Notes: a model not told the origin generated them from the sequence alone. 64,000 bases of DNA from an uncultured Psychrosphaera sp. (GCF_947500655.1 NZ_CANMSK010000001.1:124001-188000), one strand, 5' to 3'; shown: positions 45,242 to 54,428, counted from the stretch's first letter. Made by a program: numbers and translations.

Positions 45242-46912
45242 ATGTTTGATAGTCGTTTTGATAGTGTCGACCTAAAAGGTGATATTTTTGGTGGTGTAAC
45301 AACTGCAATTATCTCTTTGCCATTGGCTTTAGCCTTTGGTGTTGCTTCTGGTGCTGGCGCTGAAGCTGGGCTTTGGGGCGCTATTATGGTTGGTCTTTTT
45401 GCTGCGCTTTTTGGTGGTTCCACCACTCTCATTTCTGAACCAACAGGACCCATGACCGTTATTATGACGGCTGTATTAACCAGTATGATGGCAAAGTATC
45501 CAGAAACCGGTATTGCGATGACATTTACCGTGGTTATGATGGCCGGTGCTTTTCAAATTCTACTTGGCACGCTCAAACTCGGAAAATATGTAACCTTAAT
45601 GCCATACAGCGTTATATCTGGCTTTATGTCCGGCATTGGTGTCATATTAATTATCTTGCAGTTATCTCCACTTTTAGGGCATTCGGCACCATCAGGTGGC
45701 GTTATGGGCACCTTATTAGCGTTGCCAAATACCTTGTTAAATCTTAAATTTAGTGAGTTATTTTTAGGTGCCCTTACCTTAGGTATATTATTTTATTTAC
45801 CCAAAAAATATAGAAAGTTAGTTCCTGCCCAGTTAGTTGCTTTGGTGGTTGTTACGCTTATCTCTATCATATTATTTGATACCGACACCATCAGACGTAT
45901 TGGTGAAATTCCTGCAGGTCTTCCATCAATCGTTATTCCTCACTTTAATGCTGATATGTTTACCATTATGGTTATTGATGCTTTGGTATTAGGTACATTA
46001 GGTTGTATTGACACTTTGTTAACAGCGGTAATTGGCGATTCCCTTACACGTAAAGAACACGACTCTGATAAGGAGCTTAGAGGTCAAGGTTTAGCCAATA
46101 TGATCTCAGGTTTATTTGGCGCACTTCCTGGAGCTGGTGCGACTATGGGCACAGTAACTAATATCCAAGTTGGCGCTAGGTCGCCTCTATCTGGAATTGT
46201 CCGCGCTGGTGTTCTCGCGTTGGTGGTTCTTGTTGCTGGCGGTTTAACCGAACCAATTCCAATGTCTGTATTAGCGGGTATTGCTGTTTATGTTGGCTTT
46301 AATATTTTAGATTGGAGTTTTATACAACGCGCTCATAAAATCAGTCTTCAAGGCATGGTGATAATGTATGGAGTAATGTTCCTAACGGTGTTTGTTGATT
46401 TAATTGCAGCTGTTGGACTAGGTGTATTTATTTCAAACATTATTGTTATTGAAAAACTAAGTAAAGAACAGGCTCGTAAAATTAAAGCGATTAGTGACGC
46501 CGATGAAAATGACGTACCGTTAACTGACAATGAACGCCAGCTGTTAGATAAAGCCAATGGGGAGGTATTATTCTTTTATCTTTCAGGCCCAATGATATTC
46601 AGTATATCTAAAGCAATATCACGACAACACAGACGAATATCTGAATATCAAGTTATGATCTTAGATTTAACCGACGTTTCTATGATAGATGTAACCGTTG
46701 GTTTAGCACTAGAAAATGCCATAAAAGATGCGCTAGATGCTAAATGTGAAGTGATATTGTTATGTGAACACACTCAGACACGCCAGCGACTAGAAAAACT
46801 GAATATATTTAAGTTAATATCATCAAACAGTCGTTTAGAAAAAAATGAGTTTAAAAGCAGAACTGAAGCACTACAGGCTGCTTTGGTCCATGTAGAAAAA
46901 AATACTTTATAA
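45242..46912 (+). CDS. SulP-family anion transporter, BicA-like
   Basis: A 556-residue inner-membrane transporter with about 12-14 TM segments and a C-terminal STAS domain (about 440-550, LFFYLSGPMIFSISKAISR..., MILDLTDVSMIDVTVGLALENAI). The N-terminus FGGVTTAIISLPLALAFGVASGAG and the motif ISEPTGPMTVIMTAV are closest to BicA-type Na+/bicarbonate symporters, although sulfate or other anions cannot be excluded. Monocistronic with its own terminator. No carbonic anhydrase gene is adjacent. Confidence 0.85.
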   Translation: MFDSRFDSVDLKGDIFGGVTTAIISLPLALAFGVASGAGAEAGLWGAIMVGLFAALFGGSTTLISEPTGPMTVIMTAVLTSMMAKYPETGIAMTFTVVMMAGAFQILLGTLKLGKYVTLMPYSVISGFMSGIGVILIILQLSPLLGHSAPSGGVMGTLLALPNTLLNLKFSELFLGALTLGILFYLPKKYRKLVPAQLVALVVVTLISIILFDTDTIRRIGEIPAGLPSIVIPHFNADMFTIMVIDALVLGTLGCIDTLLTAVIGDSLTRKEHDSDKELRGQGLANMISGLFGALPGAGATMGTVTNIQVGARSPLSGIVRAGVLALVVLVAGGLTEPIPMSVLAGIAVYVGFNILDWSFIQRAHKISLQGMVIMYGVMFLTVFVDLIAAVGLGVFISNIIVIEKLSKEQARKIKAISDADENDVPLTDNERQLLDKANGEVLFFYLSGPMIFSISKAISRQHRRISEYQVMILDLTDVSMIDVTVGLALENAIKDALDAKCEVILLCEHTQTRQRLEKLNIFKLISSNSRLEKNEFKSRTEALQAALVHVEKNTL

Positions 46913-46940
46913 GACAGTCAAAACACAAAATTCCAACATA

Positions 46941-46968
46941 AAAACGCTAGGTGTTAACCTAGCGTTTT
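46941..46968. terminator. Bidirectional terminator after the SulP gene
   Basis: A 12-bp perfect stem AAAACGCTAGGT/ACCTAGCGTTTT, loop GTTA, T-rich on both strands. The next 224 bases contain nothing recognised. Confidence 0.88.
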
Positions 46969-47192
46969 ATTTTTACCGACTTTTCGTTACAGCAGAATTT
47001 AGTAATTTATCAGCAGTTTATATATGAAAATATTGCGTGACTATCCGATTTTCGAAAGTACAGTTAAATTTCATCAACGGTTATCAAATAAAGATATACA
47101 AAAAGGTTTTAAGTAGTTGAGTTAGTCGCAGGAAAAAGAGATTTATTAAATACCAAGGTGAAAGCAAAGCATTAAATTCGCTCAGATAAAAG

Positions 47193-47465
47193 CTAACTTC
47201 CTTTCTTAAGGCGCATTGATAACGCAATTACGATCCCTGTTGCTAAACCGGTCGCTATGCTGCCACTTAGGCCTAGTTGTATCATAAGAGGTTTTAATAC
47301 AAATAAAGACAAAACAACAAACGGGACAAGCAAAATTGCTGCGACTTTAAAATCAACAAAGAGTTTAATCTCTCCTGAGCAATGTGGGCATAACTTTACT
47401 TTACCCATTTTATTTAAGGCTTTTGAGAACAAGCCAACCTTTTTATTACAATGTGGACATTCCAT
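47193..47465 (-). CDS. Small zinc-ribbon membrane protein
   Basis: A 90-residue protein with an N-terminal zinc ribbon (MECPHC and LCPHC, four cysteines in two CPHC pairs) and two TM segments (about 40-57 and 66-84). AAGGAAG RBS. No specific family recognised; similar small zinc-ribbon membrane proteins are widespread. First of a group of four envelope-related genes on the minus strand. Confidence 0.65.
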   Translation of the reverse strand: MECPHCNKKVGLFSKALNKMGKVKLCPHCSGEIKLFVDFKVAAILLVPFVVLSLFVLKPLMIQLGLSGSIATGLATGIVIALSMRLKKGS

Positions 47466-47535
47466 AACATCTTCCTTATTTAATTACTTACCAAGCATGG
47501 GGTAAACGGACTTTACGATACCTTGTGATGTAACT

Positions 47536-47808
47536 TTATATACTTTGTATAGATATATTTTCACACTTAGATTCTTGAACTACTTGCATCACATCTACGA
47601 CTTTACTGTGCTCGGTATTCCGGTCAACGACAATATGAGCTAAGTCACATTGAGGTAATGAATTCAGCGATTTTAGTAAATCGTTAACAAGGTTACCTTC
47701 GACTTTTATAGAATGCGCACTCAGTTCGACAATAACCATTTGATTTTTCTTTGAGCATGCAATTGTAAAATACAAAATTAAAATAACTACCAAAAATATT
47801 CTCATCAT
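47536..47808 (-). CDS. Small lipoprotein resembling the periplasmic domain of ExbD/TolR
   Basis: A 90-residue protein with signal MMRIFLVVILILYFTIAC, the Cys (about 18) being a lipobox-like site. The mature 70 residues follow the ExbD/TolR pattern: a strand VIVELSAHSIKVEGN, a helix LVNDLLKSLNSL, a strand AHIVVDRNTEHSKVVDVMQVVQES and the final strand ENISIQ. There is no ExbD-type TM Asp, so it cannot act as a proton-channel subunit by itself. CGGAGAT RBS. Assignment by pattern only. Confidence 0.6.
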   Translation of the reverse strand: MMRIFLVVILILYFTIACSKKNQMVIVELSAHSIKVEGNLVNDLLKSLNSLPQCDLAHIVVDRNTEHSKVVDVMQVVQESKCENISIQSI

Positions 47809-47891
47809 ATCTCCGTGTCCACATAAGGTTTGGCTAAACGATAAAATAAAAAAATGCCTCTAATACTGAACTACCAACATTCAAGTTACCT

Positions 47892-49526
47892 TTACATTCG
47901 GCCCACTTTTTCATACGACTTAATCTTTAAAATACTCATCCAATAGCCTTTGGTAACGTTAAGCTCTCCAAGTACTTCAATAAGTATAAAAACCAAGAAA
48001 GCAGAATTCAGGATCATCATAAACAAATTAATATTGGCATTTTCAGCACCAAACTTGTAACCAATCGCCGCATATTGATACACAGCGATAATGCTTAATG
48101 ACAAAGCTAAGAACTCCGAGCTTCTGATCAACTGGCCTTTTTTCGTATTAAACTCTGAATAATTAAGCGCATTAGTAATAGCTCGCCCGTAGCGCTGCAC
48201 TGCTATATATAAGATACCTAAAGATAAAAACTTTAATTCCCCTACCCAGCCATCTGACAATAACCAAAAATCATAAAGTCCATGAATAAAACAAGCCGCT
48301 ATAAAAGCAAAAACAAAATAACCGGCACTATAATTTATATCGCCTTTATATTTTCCGTACATTAATCCGTAAGCGATAAATGACGTTAGCGCCATATGTA
48401 AGATAGTTGCAGAAACAGACCTACTTAAAACGTCGTCTAACCCGGCTTGGTGGAAGTACATAAGGTTTTCCATAAAAGCAAAGCCCAATGCGCATACTGA
48501 AGCATAAACAATGTAATCCATAGATTCGTTGATGATATTGGTAAATCTGAGCAAAATTAAGAATGGAATGATTTTTATAGTTTCTTCAATAACACCAATG
48601 GCAAAAATAGAATAAAGTAAGTCATTTAAATAACTGCCATTTAACTCCCAACCTAAAGTGACAAAATAAAAATCATATAGTGGAGTTGCCAACATAGAAA
48701 AACCACTACCTAAACATAAAGCAAAAAGGATATGCTTTAATTTTTCAGTTTCGTAAACGTCTACCCAAAGGATAAATACAATCCAAAAAGCTAAGATCAA
48801 TAACGCACCAACTAAGCCTGTTGTTGTCACGTCCCCTAACGAAAACGCATAAGCCGAATAGTCTTTTAAACTGCCATTTTTAAACAAGTGATGGCGTATT
48901 ACCCGCTCAGGTATGTATTGTTTGGCTTCTGTATTTGACAACAGTTTTATTAATTTGTCTTCTTGTCCACTGGCTTCATAAACTCTGGCTAAATTGGAAT
49001 ATGCACCAGATAGATTCCCTTGAGCTTCAATTTCTTTTAAAAAATACCTTTCGGCGATAACATAATATTTCTTAGTTAAATATATATAGCCAATGGAGTT
49101 ATTTAAGTAATGCAGATTAGTGTTTTTAACTTTTAAATAACGAAATAACGCCTTGTCATCATTACCTTTTATAACCTCCATATGGCCTATACCATAATAA
49201 CCAATATCAGATGTTTCCGCATGATTAGTGGATGCAAATGTTGCGTATTGAAGTGCTATTGTTTGGTCGTCTCGGTATGCACCTTTGCCAATTTTTTTAG
49301 GTCTGTTAAAGTGGCTGCGAATTCTAGCTCTGTGAAAATCAATGTTTAACGGCGCAATCTCAATAAGCTCTTCATAAACACGTTCAGCTTTAATGTAATT
49401 ACCCGCCATGATTGCATTTTGCGCTTGCTGTTCCAGAGGAATATTTTCAGTAGAAAAAAACAGGTTAACAATTAAAATACCAATTAAAAAAGGGACAACG
49501 AATAAGAATAACCATATTCCTCTCAT
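47892..49526 (-). CDS. TPR-PrsW fusion, putative intramembrane metalloprotease
   Basis: A 544-residue protein: TM1 (about 5-24), a TPR-like helical region facing the periplasm (about 33-200), then about eight TM segments with the PrsW motifs VIEETIK (Glu314, Glu315), FAFMENLMYF (Glu353), LHMALTS (His377) and FIHGLYDFW (His415). PrsW proteases cut membrane-anchored anti-sigma factors or other substrates. The TPR domain may recruit substrate. No sigma/anti-sigma pair lies nearby, so the target is unknown. Confidence 0.82.
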   Translation of the reverse strand: MRGIWLFLFVVPFLIGILIVNLFFSTENIPLEQQAQNAIMAGNYIKAERVYEELIEIAPLNIDFHRARIRSHFNRPKKIGKGAYRDDQTIALQYATFASTNHAETSDIGYYGIGHMEVIKGNDDKALFRYLKVKNTNLHYLNNSIGYIYLTKKYYVIAERYFLKEIEAQGNLSGAYSNLARVYEASGQEDKLIKLLSNTEAKQYIPERVIRHHLFKNGSLKDYSAYAFSLGDVTTTGLVGALLILAFWIVFILWVDVYETEKLKHILFALCLGSGFSMLATPLYDFYFVTLGWELNGSYLNDLLYSIFAIGVIEETIKIIPFLILLRFTNIINESMDYIVYASVCALGFAFMENLMYFHQAGLDDVLSRSVSATILHMALTSFIAYGLMYGKYKGDINYSAGYFVFAFIAACFIHGLYDFWLLSDGWVGELKFLSLGILYIAVQRYGRAITNALNYSEFNTKKGQLIRSSEFLALSLSIIAVYQYAAIGYKFGAENANINLFMMILNSAFLVFILIEVLGELNVTKGYWMSILKIKSYEKVGRM

Positions 49527-49600
49527 TTAATTTCTTCCATTCTTATCTTCCATTATTATGTTGTTGCGATAGGCTGATATATTAACATTTATCGAGTGTT

Positions 49601-50035
49601 CTAGCCTAACCAAAACACACCAACCACTACGAGAGCAATAAGCAAAGCAATAAGGAGAGTAATAAGTAATAACTGTGAAAGTAAAATATCCCATCGCCTG
49701 TTGGGTATCTCATGAGCTGGATATTCTAACCCCCAACATTTTTGATTAGCATACTGCACAAGCATATCCGGCGTTATTGGTATTCTGGAAACACGTTTAT
49801 TGGGTGGCAAAAAGATCATTCTAAATAGACTTGAAGCTTCTTCAGGAGAATGAAAGTACCAAAGAAAGTCATCAACATTCACACTATAGTTTTCTGAAAA
49901 CACCTCGATAAGCTCAAATAGATCGTCACCAAATACACCAAAATCCTCGAATAAATCAGAGCCTGGTTTTATTGTTTTAGGGTCTATCCCTAGCGCTTCC
50001 TCTAGAAACAGATAAATATCTTTTAATACAATCAT
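49601..50035 (-). CDS. DUF1493-like protein with C-terminal membrane anchor
   Basis: A 144-residue protein. The N-terminal 80 residues resemble acyl-carrier-like DUF1493 proteins (ALGIDPKTIKPGSDLFEDFGVFGDDLFELIEVFSENYSVNVDDF), but the usual phosphopantetheine Ser is not evident: the helix start reads GVFGDD. The C-terminal 25 residues form a TM helix. Function unknown. Upstream of the PrsW gene on the same strand by 74 bp. Confidence 0.6.
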   Translation of the reverse strand: MIVLKDIYLFLEEALGIDPKTIKPGSDLFEDFGVFGDDLFELIEVFSENYSVNVDDFLWYFHSPEEASSLFRMIFLPPNKRVSRIPITPDMLVQYANQKCWGLEYPAHEIPNRRWDILLSQLLLITLLIALLIALVVVGVFWLG

Positions 50036-50168
50036 GTTTTAGCGTCTTTCTTAGTTGTGTCGGATTGCTGTGTGAAATCTGCGTGTGATTAAATCTTATT
50101 AACAAGCTATTATGGTCTTTTTATTTCGCAAAATTCAATCAACACCTTGTTTGTGTTGATTAAAAATA

Positions 50169-50197
50169 AAAAACTCTAATATAAAATTAGAGTTTTT
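50169..50197. terminator. Bidirectional terminator
   Basis: A 12-bp perfect stem AAAAACTCTAAT/ATTAGAGTTTTT with a 5-nt loop, downstream of azoR on the minus strand. Confidence 0.8.
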
Positions 50198-50250
50198 ACA
50201 GTTACGTGTTTCTGCTTTAACTAGGAGCTAGAGTATTAAACTGATAAAAA

Positions 50251-50838
50251 TTAGTTCACTAATGAATTAGTCATTTCTTCAATTTGTTGAGTGATTGCTT
50301 CATCTTTTTCTGGATTATATTGATCAGCATGTACAAAACTAACATTCTGTATGCCAATGAAGCTTAAACAATGTTTTAACCACGGCGTTAAAAAATCAAC
50401 CTCAGAGCCTAATTCTGTTCCGCCAGATGTCACAACCACAAATACTTGCTTGTTGTCTAATAAACCAACTGGACCCGTTTCAGTATAGGTAAAGGTTTCT
50501 TTAGAACGGCACAATAAATCGATAAATGCTTTAAACGACGCTGGCATTGAAAAGTTATAAATTGGCACGCCAATGACCCAAACGTCAGCCTCTTTTGCAG
50601 ACTTAACAATATCATTCGACACTGCTATCGCTGACTTTTGCTCTGCAGTTCTTTGTTCATCCGGCGTGAAGTAACTCCCTACCATAGTGTCTGTTAAAAA
50701 CGGTAAACCAGCACCAACATTTAATGAATCGCTTTCTACTGATGTTTTCTGTGACAAGTTATCAATAAATTGCTGAGTAATTCTTTTACTATGAGACTGC
50801 TCATTTCGCGCGCTTGAATCTATGTGCCAAACTTTCAT
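50251..50838 (-). CDS. azoR: FMN-dependent NADH-azoreductase
   Basis: A 195-residue flavodoxin-fold quinone/azo reductase. Motifs: WHIDSSARNEQSHSKRI (FMN phosphate site), GVPIYNFSMPASFKAFID and VVTSGG. I chose the ATG at 50838 (RBS AAGGAAAA), which gives the AzoR-typical N-terminus; a longer frame from 50928 adds 30 unrelated residues and overlaps the previous gene. AzoR enzymes reduce quinones by two electrons and protect against thiol-reactive stress. Last gene of an operon with a glutathionyl-hydroquinone reductase and an SDR. Confidence 0.9.
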   Translation of the reverse strand: MKVWHIDSSARNEQSHSKRITQQFIDNLSQKTSVESDSLNVGAGLPFLTDTMVGSYFTPDEQRTAEQKSAIAVSNDIVKSAKEADVWVIGVPIYNFSMPASFKAFIDLLCRSKETFTYTETGPVGLLDNKQVFVVVTSGGTELGSEVDFLTPWLKHCLSFIGIQNVSFVHADQYNPEKDEAITQQIEEMTNSLVN

Positions 50839-50917
50839 AACGTTTTCCTTTTGTGTTGTGTTAAGTTTTTTACTGCCATTTTCATTAAGGCTCTTTAAAC
50901 CGAACCATTTTCTAACA

Positions 50918-51868
50918 TTAAATTTCATTTTCTAGGTTTCCTATCAATGGCACAATTCGATGCGGATTAATACTTTCATGAGAAAAGTAATAATGACGCT
51001 TTATATGCTCAAAGTTAGTCGTATTTTTAACCGCATTTAATTGGTATAAATTTTTGGTATAACGGGATAAATTTGGGTAATCCGCAATTCTCTTCTGACT
51101 ACATTTAAAATGGATGTAATAAACCAAGTCAAAACGAACTAACGTGGTGATAAGCCTAATATCCGCTTCAGTAAGCTGGTTGCCAACAAGAAAGTCTTTG
51201 CCTTCAAGATGAATATCTAACTTGTCCAACGTTTTAAAAAGCGGCTTAACGGCCATGTCATACGCACTTTGATTTTTTGCAAATCCACTACGATAAACCC
51301 CATTATTTACGTTCTCATAAATCTCATCATTAAGAACATCTATGTCCGCTTGTAAAGCTTGAGGGTAATAATCATCGGAGTTCCCCGTTAACTCATTAAA
51401 AGCCACATTAAGAATTCTGATAATTTCAGATGATTCATTATTAACAATCGTATTGGTTTTTTTATCCCACAATATCGGCACTGTAACGCTAGTTGAAATG
51501 TCAGCTTGCGCTTTTTGGTAGACCTCATAAAGATGAGTACTATCAAACAACGGATCATTTGTTGTGCCTGCAAACTGGGTGTCGAAGGCTTTAGCAAAAG
51601 CCCAACCATTTTCAAGCATATCAGGGTGAACCACGCTCACAGAAATATGATCTTGCAAACCTTTCAACTCACGATAAATCAAAACACGATGCGCCCACGG
51701 GCAAGCATAACCAACATACAAATGGTATCGACCAGAGTCTGGTGTAAAAACCGCGTGGTCTTTATCAATAACATCTCTGAATGTACGGGGCTTTCTATCA
51801 AACGCTCCACTGTTGTCACTAGAGATAATACTACCCTCAACCCATTGCCCATCAATTAACTTACCCAT
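50918..51868 (-). CDS. Glutathionyl-hydroquinone reductase (omega/xi-class GST)
   Basis: A 316-residue GST-fold enzyme. The catalytic motif YACPWAHRVLIYRELKGL carries the active Cys; the xi-class landmarks SVVHPDMLENGWAF, VPILWDKKTNTIVNNESSEIIRILN and YWLHIHFK-like VYYIHFKCS are present. These enzymes reduce glutathionyl-hydroquinones to hydroquinones. Same strand as the SDR upstream (25 bp) and azoR downstream, which together suggest quinone/electrophile detoxification. Confidence 0.9.
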   Translation of the reverse strand: MGKLIDGQWVEGSIISSDNSGAFDRKPRTFRDVIDKDHAVFTPDSGRYHLYVGYACPWAHRVLIYRELKGLQDHISVSVVHPDMLENGWAFAKAFDTQFAGTTNDPLFDSTHLYEVYQKAQADISTSVTVPILWDKKTNTIVNNESSEIIRILNVAFNELTGNSDDYYPQALQADIDVLNDEIYENVNNGVYRSGFAKNQSAYDMAVKPLFKTLDKLDIHLEGKDFLVGNQLTEADIRLITTLVRFDLVYYIHFKCSQKRIADYPNLSRYTKNLYQLNAVKNTTNFEHIKRHYYFSHESINPHRIVPLIGNLENEI

Positions 51869-51893
51869 GATTTATATCCTCGATGTATTCTTA

Positions 51894-52652
51894 TTAGCTT
51901 AAAAGTGGATTAATGTTAATTCCACCATCAATATTAATTTCACTACCTGTCATGAAAGAGGATTTATCAGATGCTAAGAAACACACTAAATCAGCAATTT
52001 CAGTAGGCTCACCAAAACGTTTTAAAGGAATACGCGCTTGCATTGCAGCTGCAAAACCTTGAAGTTGATCTTCTGGCATGCCTGTTTTACCAAAAATAGG
52101 TGTTGCAATAGGGCCCGGATTTACGGCATTTACTCGAATTTTTCTTGGCGCTAATTCAGTAGCAGCCGTTTTAGTAAATGAATTTAATGCGGCTTTTGAT
52201 GCGGCATAAATTGCAGTGTTTGGCATGCCCGTGTATGCATTAATAGAAGATAAGTTGATAACACTTGCACCATCTTTTAACACAGGTAAAAACTTCTCAA
52301 GAGTAAATATAGCCCCTTTTAAGTTAATGCCCATTTGGTAGTCATAAGACTCTTCTTCAATTTGACCAAGTGGAGAAGGGACAAAGACACCAGCATTAAC
52401 AAATAACGTATCTATTGCACCATATGTATTTTTCACTTGTTCAACCAAACTATCAATTGATGACAGATCTTGCACGTCAGCAACAATACCTTCAACACCA
52501 AGTTCAGCCGCTGCTTGTTTTACCTTCTCTTCAGAGCGACCAGTAATAACAACCGTTGCCCCCTCTTCTTTAAATTTCTTTGCAGTGGCAAAACCCATTC
52601 CGCTATTACCGCCGGTGATCACTGTTACTTTGTTGTTTAATAATGCACTCAT
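51894..52652 (-). CDS. Short-chain dehydrogenase/reductase
   Basis: A 252-residue classical SDR with TGGNSGMGFATAKKF (residues 14-28), NAG, catalytic Ser in NLSSINA, YAASK, and NPGPIATPIF. It ends with INIDGGININPLLS, usual for the 3-oxoacyl-ACP-reductase-like group. Substrate unknown. First gene of the operon divergent from the LysR gene at 52778. Confidence 0.9.
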   Translation of the reverse strand: MSALLNNKVTVITGGNSGMGFATAKKFKEEGATVVITGRSEEKVKQAAAELGVEGIVADVQDLSSIDSLVEQVKNTYGAIDTLFVNAGVFVPSPLGQIEEESYDYQMGINLKGAIFTLEKFLPVLKDGASVINLSSINAYTGMPNTAIYAASKAALNSFTKTAATELAPRKIRVNAVNPGPIATPIFGKTGMPEDQLQGFAAAMQARIPLKRFGEPTEIADLVCFLASDKSSFMTGSEINIDGGININPLLS

Positions 52653-52777
52653 TTTACTTTCCTCTTTTTAATGTTTAACCGTAATATTCGGTTTGTCTTC
52701 GTTAGTGAGTTAATAATAAAGCTCAGTGGAAATAAAAAAAGTTCTTATATTTTGTTTTTTTGTGCTAAATTTAGACC

Positions 52778-53644
52778 ATGTATCATATTACGATTGAACA
52801 AATCCAATGCCTAAAAGCCCTTGTTGATGCAGGGAGCTTTTCTATGGCGGCTGAAAAACAAGGCAAAGCCAAGTCTGCGATGATCTATTCTATAAAGCGA
52901 TTGGAAGAGCAACTTGGTTTTCCTGTTATAGAGCGCAGCGGTTATAAAAGTAAATTAACCAGTAAAGGCCGTGACTTTTTAGACAGCTCAAAAAAACTGT
53001 TAAATGAATACGAACAGCTTTTAATTAAGTGTTCACATTTAGAGTCTCATATTGAGTCTTTTTTTCGGATCAGTATTTCCGGCATTTATCGCATGGACAT
53101 TGTTCACCCTGTCATTGCCAGTACCATGAAAGCATTCCCGCAAACAGAAATTCAATTAGAAAGGGAAATACTAAGTGGCGAACGTATGCTTAATGCAGAC
53201 ATGGTTGACCTTGCCATTTTTGAAAATATTAGAAATAAAAAAGATTTGGATTATAAACAAATCGATGAAGTAAAAATGGTGTTAACCGTTGCAGCCAACC
53301 ACCCTTTTTTGACTATTCCCAAGTCAAAACAATCCATTAGCGACTTATATAAATATCCGCAAATAATACAACGCAGCACACTTGCAGAAGACGATTATAA
53401 AATCGGAGTGCATAAAGAGTCATTACAATGGAAAGTGTCTGACACCAACTCTAAACACGACATTATCTCACACGGTTTAGGCTGGGGACGATTGCCCTTA
53501 CCGCTTATTCAAAGCGACTTAGACGCAGGAAAACTGGTGCAGCTCAATTGGTTAGAAGACGATGATGTTACGCCTATTTACATCGCTAAAAAGAAAAACA
53601 AAATGAAAGGTAAAGTGGCTGAGTTTGTGTGGGATTCGTTTTAG
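52778..53644 (+). CDS. LysR-family transcriptional regulator
   Basis: A 288-residue LTTR with N-terminal HTH (CLKALVDAGSFSMAAEKQGKAKSAMIYSIKRLEEQLGFPVIERSGYKSKLT) and an effector domain. Its HTH recognition region is atypical (GKAKSAMIYSIKRLE). It is divergent from the SDR/GS-HQR/AzoR genes with 125 bp between, and probably senses quinones or electrophiles to regulate them (inference). Confidence 0.88.
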   Translation: MYHITIEQIQCLKALVDAGSFSMAAEKQGKAKSAMIYSIKRLEEQLGFPVIERSGYKSKLTSKGRDFLDSSKKLLNEYEQLLIKCSHLESHIESFFRISISGIYRMDIVHPVIASTMKAFPQTEIQLEREILSGERMLNADMVDLAIFENIRNKKDLDYKQIDEVKMVLTVAANHPFLTIPKSKQSISDLYKYPQIIQRSTLAEDDYKIGVHKESLQWKVSDTNSKHDIISHGLGWGRLPLPLIQSDLDAGKLVQLNWLEDDDVTPIYIAKKKNKMKGKVAEFVWDSF

Positions 53645-53670
53645 TAATTGACCCCAATAATTAACTCCAA

Positions 53671-53705
53671 TTGTAGTAGCTTAGATAATATCTAAGCTAC
53701 TACAA
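53671..53705. repeat. 35-base perfect inverted repeat
   Basis: Arms of 16 bases (TTGTAGTAGCTTAGAT and complement) with a 3-nt loop, 26 bp after the LysR stop. There is no T run, so it is not a standard terminator; it may still stop transcripts or be a transposition scar. Confidence 0.75.
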
Positions 53706-53760
53706 TCTAAGCTAATACAACTAAAAAAAGCAACACTAATTTGTACTGATATCTGGCAAA

Positions 53761-53990
53761 TTAAATATCAAACTTATTAACCACACTTTTCATTTGTGCA
53801 ATTAAATTGGATAACTCTTCACTTGAACGTGCCGTTTTATTAGCCCCTGTTGCTACTTCTTCTGCAACATGGTTAATTGTTTGAGTATTCGTATTTATAT
53901 CTTTTGTCACAATCGATTGCTCTTCTGTTGCACTAGATATCTGTTCATTAAGCATCATAATGTTCGACATTTGCTCTGAAGAATAACATG
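53761..53990 (-). pseudogene. C-terminal remnant of a methyl-accepting chemotaxis protein
   Basis: The frame encodes the tail of an MCP signalling domain: SSEQMSNIMMLNEQISSATEEQS, then INTNTQTINHVAEEVATGANKTARSSEELSNLI, ending VVNKFDI. Everything upstream of about 53990 (sensor, TM, HAMP and most of the coiled coil) is missing; homology stops abruptly at a sequence ACATGGACACCC followed by dispersed repeats. A short internal ATG frame remains but is not a functional receptor. The gap 53645-54487 contains only this remnant and repeats. Confidence 0.85.
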
Positions 53991-54035
53991 GACACCCACT
54001 CTAATTTGTAAAAAAACTAAGTCAATTTATTGCTC

Positions 54036-54083
54036 GCGAACCGCAAGGTTCGCCCTGCTCTTGCTTTTTGCTCTGCTTTACTT
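54036..54083 (+). repeat. Partial copy of the R1-R3 repeat
   Basis: GCGAACCGCAAGGTTCGCCCTGC with CTTGCTTT and CTGCTTTACTTCTCC, resembling R1 and R3. It abuts the 281-bp dispersed repeat copy B. Confidence 0.55.
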
Positions 54084-54084
54084 C

Positions 54085-54365
54085 TCCATCACAAAATCAC
54101 TTCGTTAAATATTATTTTTTATAAAATTCGAAGCATGGATGCTGAGAAAGGGCTGGTTATTCACATCATGGATGATGGGATGTCATCAAAACAGGGATGT
54201 TTTATCAGATGACCAAGGGACGATTTTTCAGCCCTTTTTTGTAAACAAAAATAACTATTTAATGAAGTATTGGATTTTGTTTGGAAGCGGCGCTCTGTTT
54301 CATTATAAGAGCCGGTTACGTTTTTGGGCTGTTGAAAAAAGGTATGGTCGCCGTCAAGGTGAAAC
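54085..54365 (-). repeat. Dispersed repeat, copy B (inverted relative to copy A)
   Basis: Reverse complement of 21588-21794 over nearly its whole length, plus an inserted 54-bp palindromic module (54161-54214) that copy A lacks at that point. Copies A and B are inverted and 32 kb apart. Confidence 0.85.
54161..54214 (-). repeat. Palindromic module, copy 3
   Basis: Inverted form of the units at 21359 and 21472 (ACATCATGGATGATGGGATG...ACAGGGATGT...GATGACC), lying inside copy B exactly where copy A has none, as if inserted. Confidence 0.8.
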
Positions 54366-54428
54366 CTATAGTAATTTGAAATACAATTTCAAAGCTAAAA
54401 CCACCAATCTAACCTTAAAAACAAACAT

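Noticed and set aside
53761..53970. Stand-alone small coiled-coil protein
   Set aside because: The sequence is the C-terminal tail of an MCP signalling domain and homology continues upstream of the apparent ATG, so it is a remnant.
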